Numbered from the stretch's first letter, positions 12,180-25,384 are shown. The stretch is DNA of 64,000 bases from Apoda limacodes (GCA_946406115.1 OX291557.1:19314501-19378500); one strand, 5' to 3'. Program-made: numbers and translations. Notes: a model not told the origin generated them from the sequence alone.

Positions 12180-12860
12180 TTTAATATTTAATATCAATAA
12201 TTTTTCACACAACCATAGTTCATTTATAATTTTTCACACAAAAAGATCAAGAAATCTTAAAAAAAAAGAGTTATACTACTTTAAGCAAAATTGTTTTGAA
12301 GAAATCGGTTTTTTAACTTTTTCAGTTATCTACAATAATTCTATTCGTGTAAGTGCAACACGCACTTTAATTTTTTATTAGGATAATCTCACCAAAAAGT
12401 TAGGACGTGTAGAGTTATTAAGCTTTAATTTTACATGAGATCTGATAACTTTTTGACAGTAGATACGAGCCTCGTCTTGGCAACATTTTATATGAAAATG
12501 TTTTTGGTGGGATTTTACTTCTTTTTGTAAGTTGCTTATTACTATTTGTGTGATTTTGTTGTTAATAAAGGATTAGATTATAAAAATATATATCATATAA
12601 TCAGATTTTAAGTCCGACCTCTGATGGAGCTTATTACGATTTTTGTATAAGGTACAACAACCGGGGCCTACACCATTGTGATTTCCCATCCCCATAGAAG
12701 TTTTCATTTGTAAGTACTTGTTACCACATTTTAATTTATAACGAAGTACATACGTATAGTAATATTATTTGTATGATATAAGTATAATAATGTAGTAATA
12801 CTCTGAAACTTGACGAAAGCCCCAACACTTTTATCCCTTAATTTAAGGGGTTGAGAGATG
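12180..12860. other. AT-rich intronic sequence
   Basis: No gene or recognised element is seen. Short repeated 'ccatagttcat' motifs occur near 11770-12230. Confidence 0.45.
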
Positions 12861-12866
12861 ATTTTT

Positions 12867-13236
12867 GAAGTGAAAACTTCTTTAGCGGCGTTGTGCACTT
12901 TTTTTGGTATGGGTAAAAAATGATAAACTCGCGTCAGGTCACGTGTCCTAATCGAAGAAAATCGTAAGACGGAAACCGTAATGCCACGCCTATTATAATT
13001 TTTATTTTTAGTATTCGCGATTATGAGTAGTACAGGGAGGTTGGATATGAAATTTTAATTCTATGACAGATTGCGATGTCAAATATACTACGTCAAAAAA
13101 GTAAATAAACAAACATTTTTATTTCTTGACAATGTCAAAGACATGTCTTGTGACATATTTGAGTGTTAAGCGCGAATCGTGTGTAAAGGTTTTCACTTCT
13201 GCCGGCACTCCCGGTGTGCAACTCGTTTTTTTTTTT
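12867..13236 (+). mobile_element. MITE-like repeat family A, copy 2
   Basis: It is collinear with 1479-1849: GAAGTGAAAACTTC, the GCGTCAGGTCACGTGTCC block, GTAGTACAGGGAGGTTGGATATG, and the GCACTCCCGG end with a T-run. A frame on this copy has no recognisable product. Confidence 0.75.
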
Positions 13237-13654
13237 ATAAAAACCAGAAACACGTATTTTAAAATTTGTAATGTGAAAGCTCTGTACTTGTATAATTTTC
13301 AGATCTCTAGCATGAAATTAAGTTTGTATGGCTTTTCCCATACAACCTTCCATCCCCTAATTTAAAGGGTGGGGGGTGTATGTATTTTATTATTTATAAC
13401 AAGGAGTCCTTATATCAATTTTCAGATCTTATATCTATATTCACCGCAATACAGATAAGTACAAGTCAAGTATAAAAACATATCTCTCTCTGTACTCTAC
13501 CCCCCAGTCGCAATGCCGCGATGTTGCTCTCTCTGTCCACACGCTGCTCTACTCGCGGAATGAATCGCTCCGTACTACGCTACTACCTTTGACTCGCGCC
13601 CAAAAACCGACAAAACAGGGAGCGTTGGGCATGCCGAGGAGCATGACGTGCGGC

Positions 13655-14527
13655 ATGAAGAGTAGACATGGGTAACTCAGTGTCGAACCGGCTCAAAAAC
13701 GCAGCTCCAAAAAATTGAACTTTTGAGCTGCAGCTCAAATCCAAGAAGCGCAGCCCACGTCTCAATAAATACACAACTCAACCATTCGTTTATTGAACTT
13801 TATCACAGCCAGGACGGCGATGTGGCGACTCGATGGTCCGCGATGGACACAGTCCGTTTTTTGGATTTTTATAGGTAATTCACATGTTATATGTAGTGAA
13901 GTTACATTATTTTCAGGGCCGCAGAGAGAAAATCAGGGCCCGGGGTATCCATGTTCGGTTTTCGCTCGGAAGGTAAAATTAGTAGGATAATTAGCGGCGA
14001 GGGCAAAACGTATATTTATTATCATGTGCACGACTTTATTTCGGCGCACGCAGCTCCACAAACCAATAGCGCGTTCTCATTGGTCGTTGCTCTTCGCAAA
14101 CAGTCAAAATCGTCATTAAAGTAAAGGTTTTTCGGAAAATCGCGGGCCCTTCTTAAAAAACCGGGGAAAACCCACCCGCTCTCGGTGGCCCATTTTAATA
14201 TGATTTTTGTATTTATATTAGTTGCTATGCCGATAATTGTGCAACTATCATAGGACATTACACATATATAGTTTAAAAAAATATAAGTATGTTAAATGTG
14301 ATAGTAATAGAATAAAATAGTATTTTAAAAATCGACCTGTGTGTGGCGGGACTCGTAGGCGAATGCATGCTGCCGACGAGCTGCAAGAACATTGAGCACT
14401 CGCAACCTAATCACAATGCAACTTTCGTTAAATTTGAGCTGACCTGCGAGACGGCTCGCAGCTCCAGCTCAGGTGCTTGAGCTGCGGCTCACGAATATTT
14501 CTTGAGTTACCCATGTCTAATAAAGAA
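13655..14527. mobile_element. non-autonomous hAT-like element with TSD
   Basis: The 17-bp ends TAGACATGGGTAACTCA (13663-13679) and their reverse complement (14503-14519) match exactly. They are flanked by related 8-mers, ATGAAGAG (13655-13662) and ATAAAGAA (14520-14527), matching at 6 of 8 positions. An 8-bp duplication and ends of this kind suit the hAT superfamily. The 0.86-kb interior has CAGCTC-rich subterminal blocks on both sides and no transposase frame. Confidence 0.75.
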
Positions 14528-14599
14528 TAACGTGGCCACACTACGTCTCTACCTTCTTTCCTCGCTACTTCTCATACCACTCGACGAGTGTGTGGCTGG

Positions 14600-15400
14600 G
14601 CCTTTGAAAAAAACACAATAACCTAGGTATCTTGTTATATCCGGCTCGACCGGCGTAACGAATAGGTATGTAGAAATCACTTATTCATGAAGGATGTATA
14701 CCTACAGGTATGTAAAATTATTTATAAAATATTTCCAATATTTAATGTTGGCTAGAACTCGACAAAAGGGCACACAAGCTTCAATCTTTATCAGAGATAT
14801 AGATGCTTGATTACCAAATTGTTTTCATAGACCAAGTTAAACTGGCCGAGTTTCGTATATGAGTGCCTAAAAAAAATTCTTCACGCTTAACAGGAAGATC
14901 GGTAACACGTATTTGAAACAGTCAAACCTAAGGGTTAACACAAAATAGAAAACAAATATTATTGATTTAATTTGTTAGAAACTATCGCCATCTTAAATCA
15001 ATTTAAAGTCAAAATTCAGAATGATTATTCTAAAGAGAAATCAGACACTTGAAATTAATAGTTTTCTAACGTTTATTCATAACAATCTGCAGATTAGTGA
15101 AAAGTCAAATAAATAATGGGAATAATTAAATGAGAACTATTTATTTGTAAATCTTATTCATAACCAAAAGAGATATAACGAATAAATGAATAATTTCTGC
15201 ATTGTTATATAATTCTTTATCCGAAATAAGAAAATCTTATTGGATGAAATATATAGAGTGTATATTATTAGGATAACACGATTTTATGGGTTTTCCTAAA
15301 TAGAAAGATTCAGAATTTTTCTTAGAAAAATTTAAAAATTCACATGATATAGTTTTGCCAACCCTAACATATTCCAAGAAAAACACATTACAGGGTGGAT
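14600..15400. other. AT-rich intronic sequence
   Basis: I see no coding frame or repeat I can name. Confidence 0.45.
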
Positions 15401-15405
15401 TTATG

Positions 15406-15545
15406 GTTTTTTGCCTTTTTTTTTATTTTATACCACTAAGGTGGCAAACAAGCCTACGGTCCGCCTGATGGTAAGCGGTCACCGTAGCCTATGGACGCTT
15501 GCAACACCAGGGGCATCAATCGCGCGTTGCCGACCCTTCAGAAAT
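15406..15545 (-). repeat. Jockey-like LINE 3' tail, reverse orientation
   Basis: It starts with a T-run, then 'ggtggcaaacaagcc', 'ggtccgcctgatggtaag', 'cggtcaccgtagcc' and 'cgttgccgacccttc'. This is the reverse complement of the tail at 3300-3427. Confidence 0.8.
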
Positions 15546-15884
15546 CTAATAACTTCTTTTTTGAAGAACCCCATTATACGACCATTAACCCACACATGTA
15601 AATATTTGAAACAAAATTTCGTGAAAAATCTTATCTTGGGTTCGAGTAGAGATATTAACAAATGTAACTTGGATGTATCCCACAATATGGGCATTGACTG
15701 AAAATCCAGATGAAGAATTCAGTGAAGTTTTGGAGTCAGTCATCCGCTAGCTTTCGTCGGAGGACGACCGATCGAATAACAATTAATTATACACTAAAAT
15801 TTTAAAAGAAATAAGTGAGTCAGTCCTAGAAATAATATAGTAGGGGCGAGCTTTTTAAATCGAATTTATTTCATTAGTAAAAAA

Positions 15885-15960
15885 CAAAATCTTTTTATTC
15901 AACTTAGACTTATTTAGAGCACTTTCGAATCGTCAAGTAAATTAACTAAAACAAGCCTTA
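15885..15960 (+). repeat. interspersed repeat tail (TTTTTATTCAACTTAGAC)
   Basis: It is related to 3615-3715: a TTATTCAA start followed by 'cgaatcgtcaagt'. Confidence 0.45.
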
Positions 15961-16499
15961 CAAACTAATTATAATACTGTTTTATTGCGTGCGTCCAATA
16001 GGTAATCTTTGTTAAATTACAAATGAAACGTAATACTATAGTGTATCAACTAATAAATACATGTATTGAAACACTTAATAAACAATATTTACAATGTAAA
16101 TAGTTTGATTAAAAAAAAAACAATCAAAATTTAGGTACTATTTAAATTGCCTATTGTATTTCAGATTGCATAGGCCCCCCCTACCATGTGATACGTTAAA
16201 AGTCTTCAATTACTCTGTGACGGGATTTAAAGTCACCCCCGAGAAAAATATATTCATATAACACAGCATGCAGACGTACATATATATACTAAGAATACAA
16301 AGAAGTTTGCAAGAGCAGACCAGCCTCCACAGGCGGCACCCGTTCACAAGTATGACACATTAATCAGCCATCGCTTCACTCAACCATGTTTTAGAGAACG
16401 TTACGACCCGACGCACATGCCACCACCGCAGAGACACTTTGAGAGAGCATGACACACTCAAAAACTCCAATAAAGCTTCGATTGTACTATATTCATATA

Positions 16500-16680
16500 A
16501 CATATAATATTACACAGCAGACGTACAAACATGTAAATAAATAAATAAATAGGTATTTATATACCTATTAAAGATAATATAAAATACACATACATGCACA
16601 TATTCATATATACACATACAGACATATATAAATATACAAACATATATAAAAGATATAAAATAAAACTTTATGTAAAAGAA
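16500..16680. repeat. AT/AC-rich simple sequence
   Basis: Low-complexity 'acatacaca' and 'tatataaata' runs. The minus-strand frame over it is a by-product of the simple sequence. Confidence 0.6.
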
Positions 16681-17254
16681 CTTATTCCTCCTATCTGATT
16701 CAATCCTCGTTCGGCCGCCCAATAGTGGCAGGGCTACGAACACGAGCGGGTGCTACACACAAACACGCACATATACACATACATTTAAACAGACGTCGCA
16801 CACCCGAAAGTGGCCCAGCCCTTACACAACAGCCCGGCAACAAATGCACATCATTTAAACTACCATCACTTCGGAAACTAGCCTAAGAAACTCCCGGATG
16901 TACAATCATTTGCTAAAGTGCATGCAAAGTGTATTTTTTTTGTTTTTTTTGCAAGAATTAAAACACATGCAATCAAATAAAAATGGTTTTTATTAAAATT
17001 TTATAAATCATAAATAATGTTTTTGATAAATGTCTCTTTTTCTATATATATATTTCCTATGGTTATAGCTTAAGTATTCGTTTCTGTAATGAAAAGAAAA
17101 TTGAAACTACATAACCATAAGAATAAAAAACATACAAGTCACCATTCATTCAGTAACGCTGCTATATTTTGAAAAACAACAAAGTAAGAAAAATATGTCA
17201 TGTCTTAAATATATTGAAATGTAAAATAATATCTGTAAGAGAAATAGTACTTTA

Positions 17255-17670
17255 TTTTTAGGGTTCCATACCCAAAGGGTAATAAGCGGAACCCTATTAC
17301 TAAGGCTCCGGCTGTATCTCATGAACCGTGATAGTAAGACAGTTGAAATTTTCACAGAAGATATATTTTTGTTGCCGCTATAACAACAAATACTAAAAAG
17401 TAGAATAAAATAAATATTTAAGGGGGCCACATGATTTTTTTGCTCGATTTTGCTCGATATTGATAACGGCAACAGATAGACGCCTAAAATATTTACAAAA
17501 TATTAAGTTACATAGTTACTTTAAAAATAAATAATTAAATTAAAATAAAACAAAAATTTACAATTACAACAATCCGATACAACAAACGTGATTTTTTTTC
17601 CGTTTTTATAGATCATATTACGGAACCCTTCGTGCGCGAGTCCGACTCGCACTTGGCCGATTTTTTAGTA
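17255..17670 (+). repeat. GGTTCCGTAC lepidopteran repeat, copy 2
   Basis: It runs from 'gggttccatacccaaagggt' to 'gtgcgcgagtccgactcgca' and ends 'ttggccgatttttt'. The block order is the same as at 6175-6640. Confidence 0.75.
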
Positions 17671-17751
17671 ATTTATATAACCTGTATTATTTTCAATCAC
17701 AGCAAGCAAGCGCTGCCGCATAGATCCGACTATATTAGAACAGATATCTGT

Positions 17752-18755
17752 TCAGTGAGCCTCTAAAGACTCTGTAGTTCTTTCATTTCGCATGTCCCAT
17801 CTTTGCACCATCAAACCCCATAGGTTTTCTATGGGATTTAAATCTAGTGATTTTGCAGGCCAAGGAATAACATTAATGTCCGGGTGTTGAGTAAAGCAAT
17901 CCTGCAGTATATGCGCTCGATGCACAGGACTGTTATCATGCATAAACTGTATTTGTGGCATATCAGCTAATGGATAAACACACCGCGCTGTTAGCAACAT
18001 GATCTCGTCTAACACTTCCACATAATGTGAAGCTCTAGCACGCCCTGCTATCAAGATTATTTCACCAGGACCAGCCGCAGTCATCCACCCCCACATATTT
18101 AGTGATATCCGTCCAGATTCCATTTTTGGGACAACATTGTGTTCTGCATAACGGGTTCCATTTCTGCGCCACAAATGAAGCCTCCCGTTTTCAGATGATA
18201 CGAACGACTTCTCATCGGTGAATTATGTGTGTGTGTCAAAATCTAAATACTCCCTTGCAAACAACAATCTATTTTGTTTATGGGTATTACTTAAATATGT
18301 TTTTTTAGCTGGCTTTCTATGATACAATCCTTCAATATGCAGAGCTCGACGAACTGTGTGTGAAGATGTATGAAACATGTGTCCAAAAACAGCAGTCGGT
18401 ATGAAACCATTGTTCTCGTATTGTTCCACCATGAATCTTCTTTGAGTCGCATCAATATGCGGCGGGCGTCCACTTCGAGGTCGAGTTGATAAACTCCCCT
18501 CCTCTTGGTTGCGCGAGACCCAACGCTTTACGGTAATCCACTCAAAACCAAATAGCCAGATTAAAATAAACATTTTTCAAACTACTGAAATTATATTTTA
18601 ATTTTTTTTAGAAATTTACTTACAAAAAGTGTGGTATTAAAAAATTATGATATAACATTAACATCAAAAAAAATACTTACGGTAATTACCCATATTATAT
18701 AGTTCTATAATACGCATCCTCTCTTGAATATTAATATTGGCCTGCATATTATTTT
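17752..18755 (-). pseudogene. Tc1/mariner-superfamily transposase remnant
   Basis: This is a decayed DDE transposase. The N-terminal part (to 18573) has a helix-turn-helix-like WITVKRWVSRNQEEG and GRP motif. The middle has FTDEKSF with the first acid. The C-terminal part has MHDNSPVH with the second acid and LDLNPIENLWG with the glutamate. Thirty-five residues separate the second D from the E. An in-frame TAA lies just before FTDEKSF, near 18225. An upstream piece (about 18660-18750) begins MQANINIQERMRIIELYNMG and is followed by a GTAAGT donor-like site. Stops before the next block mean it does not join cleanly. No terminal repeats were found. Confidence 0.85.
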
Positions 18756-19049
18756 TAGCAAAGAAATTTAATAGAAACACAAAACAACCTTATCAACACA
18801 AGCACCTTCAGTAACAAAAACAAAAAAGTAAAAAAAACACATCCACAACGACAAAATGGCTACCTAAGTAATTACCGCATCTAACTTAATAGCTAAATGA
18901 AAACACCAAACAAACTTGTCAGCACATACCCCCAGAAACAAATCGGCAACGAAAGAGAAACATTAAATGTCTACCTACGTAGAACTTTATAGCTATTAGA
19001 AAATTGGTCTAAGCTGATTAACTAAACAAAATATTCATAATTAGGAAAA

Positions 19050-19135
19050 TGTAACAAAAACAAAGGCATAAGGTGAGATTGGAATCCACAATCTGATACG
19101 TCTATCCACTAGGCTACGAATACGATAATTTTCTT
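19050..19135 (-). repeat. tRNA-like SINE head
   Basis: On the minus strand, GTAGCCTAGTGGATAGACG resembles an A-box and GGATTCCAATC resembles a B-box about 30 bases on. The cloverleaf is not complete, so a SINE head is likelier than a tRNA gene. Confidence 0.45.
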
Positions 19136-19599
19136 AGTGAAATTATTATATACAATTTTAAATGAAACTAATATTACTCAGGTTCTACAAGACATATTGC
19201 TTTATTTCTTTAAGTGTGTGAGTGACTACGCCTTGCTGCCATTCTCTTTTGTTTTGAAACTCTATATGCAGTTCAGCAACTAACCGTGCACCTGTTACCA
19301 ATCAGTCATGCAGGAACCAAGCCATCAAGTACACAAAATCTATCCAAATATTTATATACACACATTCACGTACGTACTCGTGCGCCACACCCCCACAAAA
19401 ATCAGGCAACCAAAGGCGGATTGCACACGGTGCATCCCCTGCTAGCTCACCACCAACCACTATAAAGTTAACAACAGATACATAACATCGCTAATTAGGC
19501 CATACAATATATAATATACAATATATAATTACATAGCAGATGTTTAATATAAAATTTAAACTGCTTGTCACTTAAGTTAAGAATTTCTACAGTTTACTT

Positions 19600-20150
19600 A
19601 TTATAAAATTTTACACCGCTTCCCATAAATGATTTGTTGGCTTTAGTAAGCCTAATCTTTGGCATAGGAAGTTTATTTGTACTTAAGTTGTGCTTATCAC
19701 TGTTCCTCGGAAATTGGGATATATTTCTAGGGACAAACATAATATTTTGATAGATATATTGACAACTGTACTAGTTAGAATATTTATTTCTTTAAAAACA
19801 TCCCTGAGAGAATCTCGGCTACCTAGCTCATAAATGCTTCGTACTGCCCTTTTTTGTAATATAAATATGGTTTCAATATCAGCAACAGAACCAGATAGCA
19901 AAATACCATAAGACATAACACTGTGGAAATAAGCAAAGTAAACAAGTCTTGCTGTGGTTATGTCAGTCAATTGCCTGATTTTTCTCACCGCAAAATCAGC
20001 AGAACTAAGTTTACCTGCTAGAACTGTAATTTGTGGACCCCACTGCAATTTCGAGTCAATAGTTATACCTAAAATGACCGTTTTATCAACTAATTCTAAT
20101 TTTTCATTATTTAATACCAGATTTCGATTAATTTGGATTGGATAATGTGT
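19600..20150 (-). pseudogene. LINE reverse-transcriptase C-terminal remnant
   Basis: The frame on the minus strand reads VILGITIDSKLQWGPQI, then KIRQLTDITTARLVYFAYFHSVMSYGILL, and ILQKRAVRSIY. This is the thumb/connection part downstream of the catalytic core in Jockey/CR1-type LINEs. The frame is open from about 20145 to 19683. No start, catalytic FxDD or endonuclease is present. A more decayed relative is at 61095-61370. Confidence 0.85.
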
Positions 20151-20159
20151 AAAAATGTA

Positions 20160-21630
20160 TAAGTGATATGTGCTTGATTGAATGTATGTAAAATTGTTAA
20201 GTTATTTTGTTTTTATGTGTATTCTTGTATTGTTTTGATGTTTCAAACAAGTTATTACAATTATTTAAACATTTAAAATAAAGCTTCATTAAGTGATTTT
20301 CAAACGAAATTTTTGAAAAACTTAATACTACATGAAAATATTTTAAAGACTAAATTATCCAGCTAAGGAAACACACAACAACTGTATATAAATGTGTTTA
20401 TTAGTAAATACATTACCGTCGAGAAATCATAAAATCTGTAGGTATTTATATACCTAACTATTCTTCGAAGTTGCGACTTCTAAATTAAATCATACCACTG
20501 AATTTCATGAAATAACGGATAGAGACTAATCCGAATATGATATATATTTAACATCACCTTAGAAATACATCAAATTAAATAATTTTAACAATGAGTGAAT
20601 ATAGTTTTCTTAAATATAATTTTATTCACATAAAAATATTACTTCTAGAGTTTAGAAGTAATATTAATATCTCAACTTAAATTATAAAAATATCTTTTTT
20701 TTTTGAGACCACATACATTTAGAAACTCAAACCATCTCTAGTAATCTGCAAGCGTCTGGAGGAACTTGATGGGTCGGGGATGGAACCTATCTCTAACGCA
20801 GGAGCGTCCTAGAGATTACAACACAGCTTCTTCACCTAGCTTTTCAACATCATTTTTGAGTTTGTATCTTCGGGAAATGGTATATGATGGCTCTGGGAAA
20901 CTCGTGGAGGAACCCTTTGATCACGTGCGTCAGTGTGTGGCAATCCAGCTTTTACTAGACTTCATATAATTGTTTCCTACGTGGTTATAGAATTGGAAAT
21001 GGTCGTCACGAACAGATGCTAGTCTAGGTAAATACAGAAAATGTTTGGAAATTGCTTTTCAACATTGATATTAAGACATTCTATGTCTTAAGGGTCTAGC
21101 ATGACTTAGAAATCTAGGATGTCTGCAGACCTTAGGAGAGAAGTATGATTGTGTATTAGGTATTTTTTTAGGAGGAAAATGAACAATCTATGTCATAGAT
21201 CCAGTGTGATACCTATGAAATGATCTGGAAATCTGTTTTGATGGTTTGAAACTCATAGTTTAGAAACAAGGAAGACTAGGGCGCTAGATTGGTTTCAAAG
21301 GCTGAACGAAGTTTTAGTTCAGAAAGGTTCATGAGTACTAGGCGAGTTGGGAGCTCATGACGTAGAGACTTCTTTAAAAGAAAATGCTTTTCAGATAATA
21401 ATAAAAAATTAATAAATCTGAAAGATTTCAGGAATATAAAGCAGGTTGTTTAGGTATTCTAAGTTTTCAGGTAAAAGAAAGTATCTTTTTTTTTTATCTT
21501 GTCGTATATTTATTTAAATTTCAAAATTAATTAAATATATTATATTTTATAGACATAACTCTTTACACACAGACACATTTCTTCATTACACATAAATTTA
21601 CGTATACATACATAAAGAAAGGTGATAGTT
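20160..21630. other. sequence without recognised gene
   Basis: A 67-codon frame at 20766-20969 has no motif I recognise. The rest is AT-rich. Poly-T runs occur near 20695 and 21485. Confidence 0.4.
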
Positions 21631-21632
21631 CT

Positions 21633-21715
21633 TAAAATTAGGTCGTAAAAGTGTAAAGTGTGAGATATGATTATAAAAATTAGGTCTTAAAAGTGTAAAG
21701 CGTTAGAATTATCAA
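21633..21715. repeat. 42-bp tandem repeat, two units
   Basis: ATTAGGTC followed by TAAAAGTGTAAAG recurs 42 bases apart, at about 21637 and 21679. Confidence 0.55.
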
Positions 21716-22345
21716 AAATGTAGGAAGTGTGCGCAGAAGTGAAACCCAGGATTACATTTACTCTGAGTTTTCCACAAACTCGAGTAAACTCCGGAGACAC
21801 AACTTTAACGGCGAAAATAAAGCTAAGTATTTAGTGATAATTTCTTTAATTACCTTATTGTACATTTTCAATGTGTTTAAAATTTTTATATTTTTTTTTT
21901 TTTTTTTTATTGTTTGTTGTTTTCTTTTCTTTGACTAAAAATATAGGTACATGAACCTTTATCATTTAACAGCAACGTTTAACGTTTTACAGGTACTATT
22001 GATTACCTAAGTTCGTGCTTTCGAGTAATTTCCATTGATATAAACAAAAAAGGGAGTTTTTTCGTATCTGTGAGTACGAAATTTGACGCACCATAATATA
22101 TATTTACATATAGTAATTTGTAGTAGGAATGAACGTAATCACACTTTATTATAGCACTTAAACATAATGTTGCAGCACAAAATAAGAAATCGTACTGTTT
22201 TTACTGTAATTCTGTGGCAATGATTGTTGATATACGAGTAGCATCGTGCTGATTCGTGTTGTTATTAAACGTAAATAGTTAGAATACCGGTAGGAAAAAC
22301 CGGCGAAGTGTAAGACTGTCCAGCGCACCGAGAGTTCCGTACAAA

Positions 22346-22879
22346 TCTATACTAAATATTATAAAGAGGAAAGATTTGATTGTTTGTTTGTATTGAATAG
22401 GCTCCGAAACTACTGGACCGATTGGAAAAATTATTTTACCATTAGAAGCCCACATTATCCCTGATGAACATAGGCTACTTTTTACCGCGGGAAAATGCTT
22501 AATTCCTACGGGAAAACGGGTAATAGGACAACGGGTAGTAAGAATTATCCTTCCGTACTTATCTTTCTCACATAACTTCTAATCGGCTGAACCGATTGGG
22601 TTGAAATTTTATAAGGGTATCTCAATGGTTTCCTAGATGATTCAAAAATACAATTGGACCCGGTAGGTGGCGCTACTGTCGGTATGTCAACTACTAAACG
22701 GCTTGACCGATTGGGTTGAAATTTTGTATGTGTATTTCCATGGTTTCACAGACACGAATGTATTATGGCCATTAAAGGGAAAGATTAGCTTTGTTTTTTT
22801 TTTGTTATAATTGACGAGTTGCCGTAGGTTCACGCCGATCACGAAATTTAGGGCGGGCGAAGCCGTTGGCAGAAGCTAG
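22346..22879 (+). mobile_element. Helitron-like non-autonomous element, copy 1
   Basis: It starts TCTATACTAA after an A and ends GAAGCTAG before a T. This is the TC...CTRR structure and A/T target expected of Helitrons. A short GC-rich potential hairpin (GCGGGCGAAGCCG) lies about 10 bases before the end. There are no terminal inverted repeats, target duplication or coding frame. A full relative lies at 58469-58962. Confidence 0.75.
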
Positions 22880-23901
22880 TTAATTATATAGTTAAAGTGG
22901 GAATGCCATACTTTTTGAAAAGGTGAGTAATAAATGCAGTATAATTGCTTTATTTTAAAGATACACTCATATTGTGTATTATAATCACAATAATTTTGTT
23001 ATCTGACGGAAACTAAAAGGGGAGGAAATAAAATATTATAGTCGGGAAAGAGTTTTTTTTTTGGCAGTTTTTCTCTTCCATAATTATTGCAAAGCGAAGG
23101 GGACATTGTGCTTAACTCAAAAAGGCAATTTAGGCATGAAGAGCACTTAATACAATCTGTTTTCTTTACTTCCCTTTAGGTATCTACTTTTACTATGGTC
23201 AAAATAAAATTTTCTTGTGTTTTACATAAAGTTGTGCTTGTCTCGGCACCCTTTAAACAATAAAAATATTTTATATAGAATATATAATACAAACAACGAA
23301 AACAAATTCTGCAAAGGGTGGCATCTCTCCTCATTTCGTGGGAGATTATCACCTTTTACTGCTAAAAATACTAAGATGGCACAGAGATGGAAAATTATAA
23401 TTTAAATAAGTTAAGAAAAAACAAAACAACATATTTTAACCACTTTTTACCTCATGATGGTGTCTTTGTTTACTTATGCAACTTTCACTAAATCCGCATT
23501 CACACAAAATGACCACAAAAATGACGCGGAAATCCAATCATACCTTTGTAAAACGTCACGCTTTTCGCAGAACATCTGGCACTGATACGTATTTATCTAC
23601 TAAGTCTAAAATTTGTCTAAGTCTATACGTAGTTATGAAAACCGGAGACATATCTTTCCCAAACGATGGACTAGCGAGGGTATGGCGTCTTTCCCAATTT
23701 ACCCTTTGTAGATTTCATCCATCTTACAGGTTTATGTCTTAATTATCAGTTTTTGGATTTTTTCCTATATTTGTGATGTACAACATCTTGCTTCTTGCCA
23801 AATTTCATGATTCTAGGTCAATGGGAACTACCCCATAGGTTTCGATTTATTTGTATCATGATATGCGACAAAAATGACCGTATTTAAGGCATATTTTTTT
23901 A

Positions 23902-24156
23902 CTAGCTTTTGCCTGCGGTTTCACCTTCCCCTACATTCGGTTTTCGGTGGATTTTAACGGCAACTCCTCAATTATAGGATAAAAACCGACTTATAGTTGA
24001 CCTTTTTTAGTAGCCTATAGTCCTTTCCCGGGTATTAAATAATCTCCATGCCAAATTTCATTAAAATCGGTTCTGTGGTTTAACCCTTTTCAAGTTTAAG
24101 AAAAGGTAACAGTCATCCAGACAGAGTTACTTTCGCACTTATAATATTAGTACGGA
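23902..24156 (-). mobile_element. Helitron-like short element, reverse orientation
   Basis: Read on the minus strand it begins TCCGTACTAATATTATAAG after an A and ends GGCAAAAGCTAG before a T. It is 255 bp, with internal 'gccaaatttcatta' blocks shared with 9951-10170. Confidence 0.7.
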
Positions 24157-24189
24157 TTACATTGACTTAGAAGCTTAATTTTTTACAAC

Positions 24190-24315
24190 TTAAAGTGACC
24201 GTAGACTTTAGAATTTCATATTAATTTGATACCTTCACGCGTTCTTGACAGACACAGACAGAAGGACAACGAAGTGATACTATAAGGGTTGTTTTTTTTC
24301 TTTCGAGGTACGGAA
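24190..24315 (+). repeat. GGTTCCGTAC-family related fragment
   Basis: 'ttgataccttcacgcg', 'gacagacacagacagaagg' and 'gaggtacggaaccctaag' recur in the same order at 52990-53115. Confidence 0.6.
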
Positions 24316-24962
24316 CCCTAAGAACGACAAAAGGTTATACAATCAGTACTTCTGTGTATAATTAATTGTAAAGTAAATCCTGAGGCTAAAGTGCAATGTC
24401 CAACAATGCGGAACCCTAGTTTTGAGTGCCCACACAGATTGCGGTGGGACTGGGGCAGGACTGTCATCACCAGTCACCAACTCCTCCAAATGTATTTATT
24501 GGTATTTTATATTGGGCATTACCAATCGGGATACAAGTATATTTTGTCCTTCGTCTCTTCTACTGATCCTGTGCCAAAGATTAGGTCAATTTAGGGTTGC
24601 CATCTTAAAACCCTGGACTTTGGAGCTTAGAACCCGGGCAATCGGACATGTTAACATATCGTTTTTAAAGTTACTTAGAAAAATCAAAAAAATTTAATCT
24701 AAAGTCTTCTTAAGCAACAAAACGTTTTGAGAAACTGTTTACAGTTTTAGATTTTTACTCGGTTATCAAAACAAAATGTTCTTTAAGTGTTTAAGGAAAT
24801 TTTAAACCCGGACGCTCCCCGGTCGCTCTCTAAACTAGGACAAATCGGGGTAAACACGGACGGGTGGCAACCCTTGGTCACTTGAATAATTTTACTTTGT
24901 ATCACTTAGCATGACAAGTTGTCGTCTCCGAAATTTTAATTACACCCTCCTAGAGATGGTTT

Positions 24963-25369
24963 GAGGGCGCGTTCGTTTTAGGATGCAAAATCATTATTTT
25001 CAATACTCGTGTCACCTGCCATCCATCCGTTTAGTATTGGTATCAAAAATATCAAAATGTTAGTATCATCTGTTACAAACTGTCATGCGTTAGTTTACAA
25101 TATTTTTGTCACTTTTGCCATCGAAAAATAAAACTTTAGACCCATGTCTGGAGGTGGGGTTTTTGTGTTAATCTGTCAAACTGCCTATACATATTCATTG
25201 TTTATGGTAGTGTGTGTGTGTTTTATTGTAGTGTGTGTACGTTAACCGTTCGTTTCGCAAGTTTTGCAACCAAAAATTTTGTTAGTAACGTTTTAAAGCT
25301 ACACGATTGTCAAAAGTGTAAAAAGTATCAATCGTGGGAACTCTTAATCCCAAAACGAACGCGCCCTTA
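24963..25369. mobile_element. MITE family B with terminal inverted repeats
   Basis: The left end GGGCGCGTTCGTTTTAGGA (24965-24983) pairs with the right end CCCAAAACGAACGCGCCC (about 25349-25366), differing at one or two positions. The 0.4-kb interior has no coding frame. An eroded copy in the opposite direction is at 7388-7745. The flanking TGA/TTA triplets do not give a clear target duplication, so the superfamily is open. Confidence 0.75.
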
Positions 25370-25384
25370 GAAGTAAAACATTAA

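Noticed and set aside
19050..19135. Functional tRNA gene
   Set aside because: Only box-like segments are present. Acceptor and other stems do not pair convincingly.
20766..20969. 67-codon frame with balanced composition
   Set aside because: No motif or partner exon. Could be a retroelement remnant, but I cannot support any assignment.
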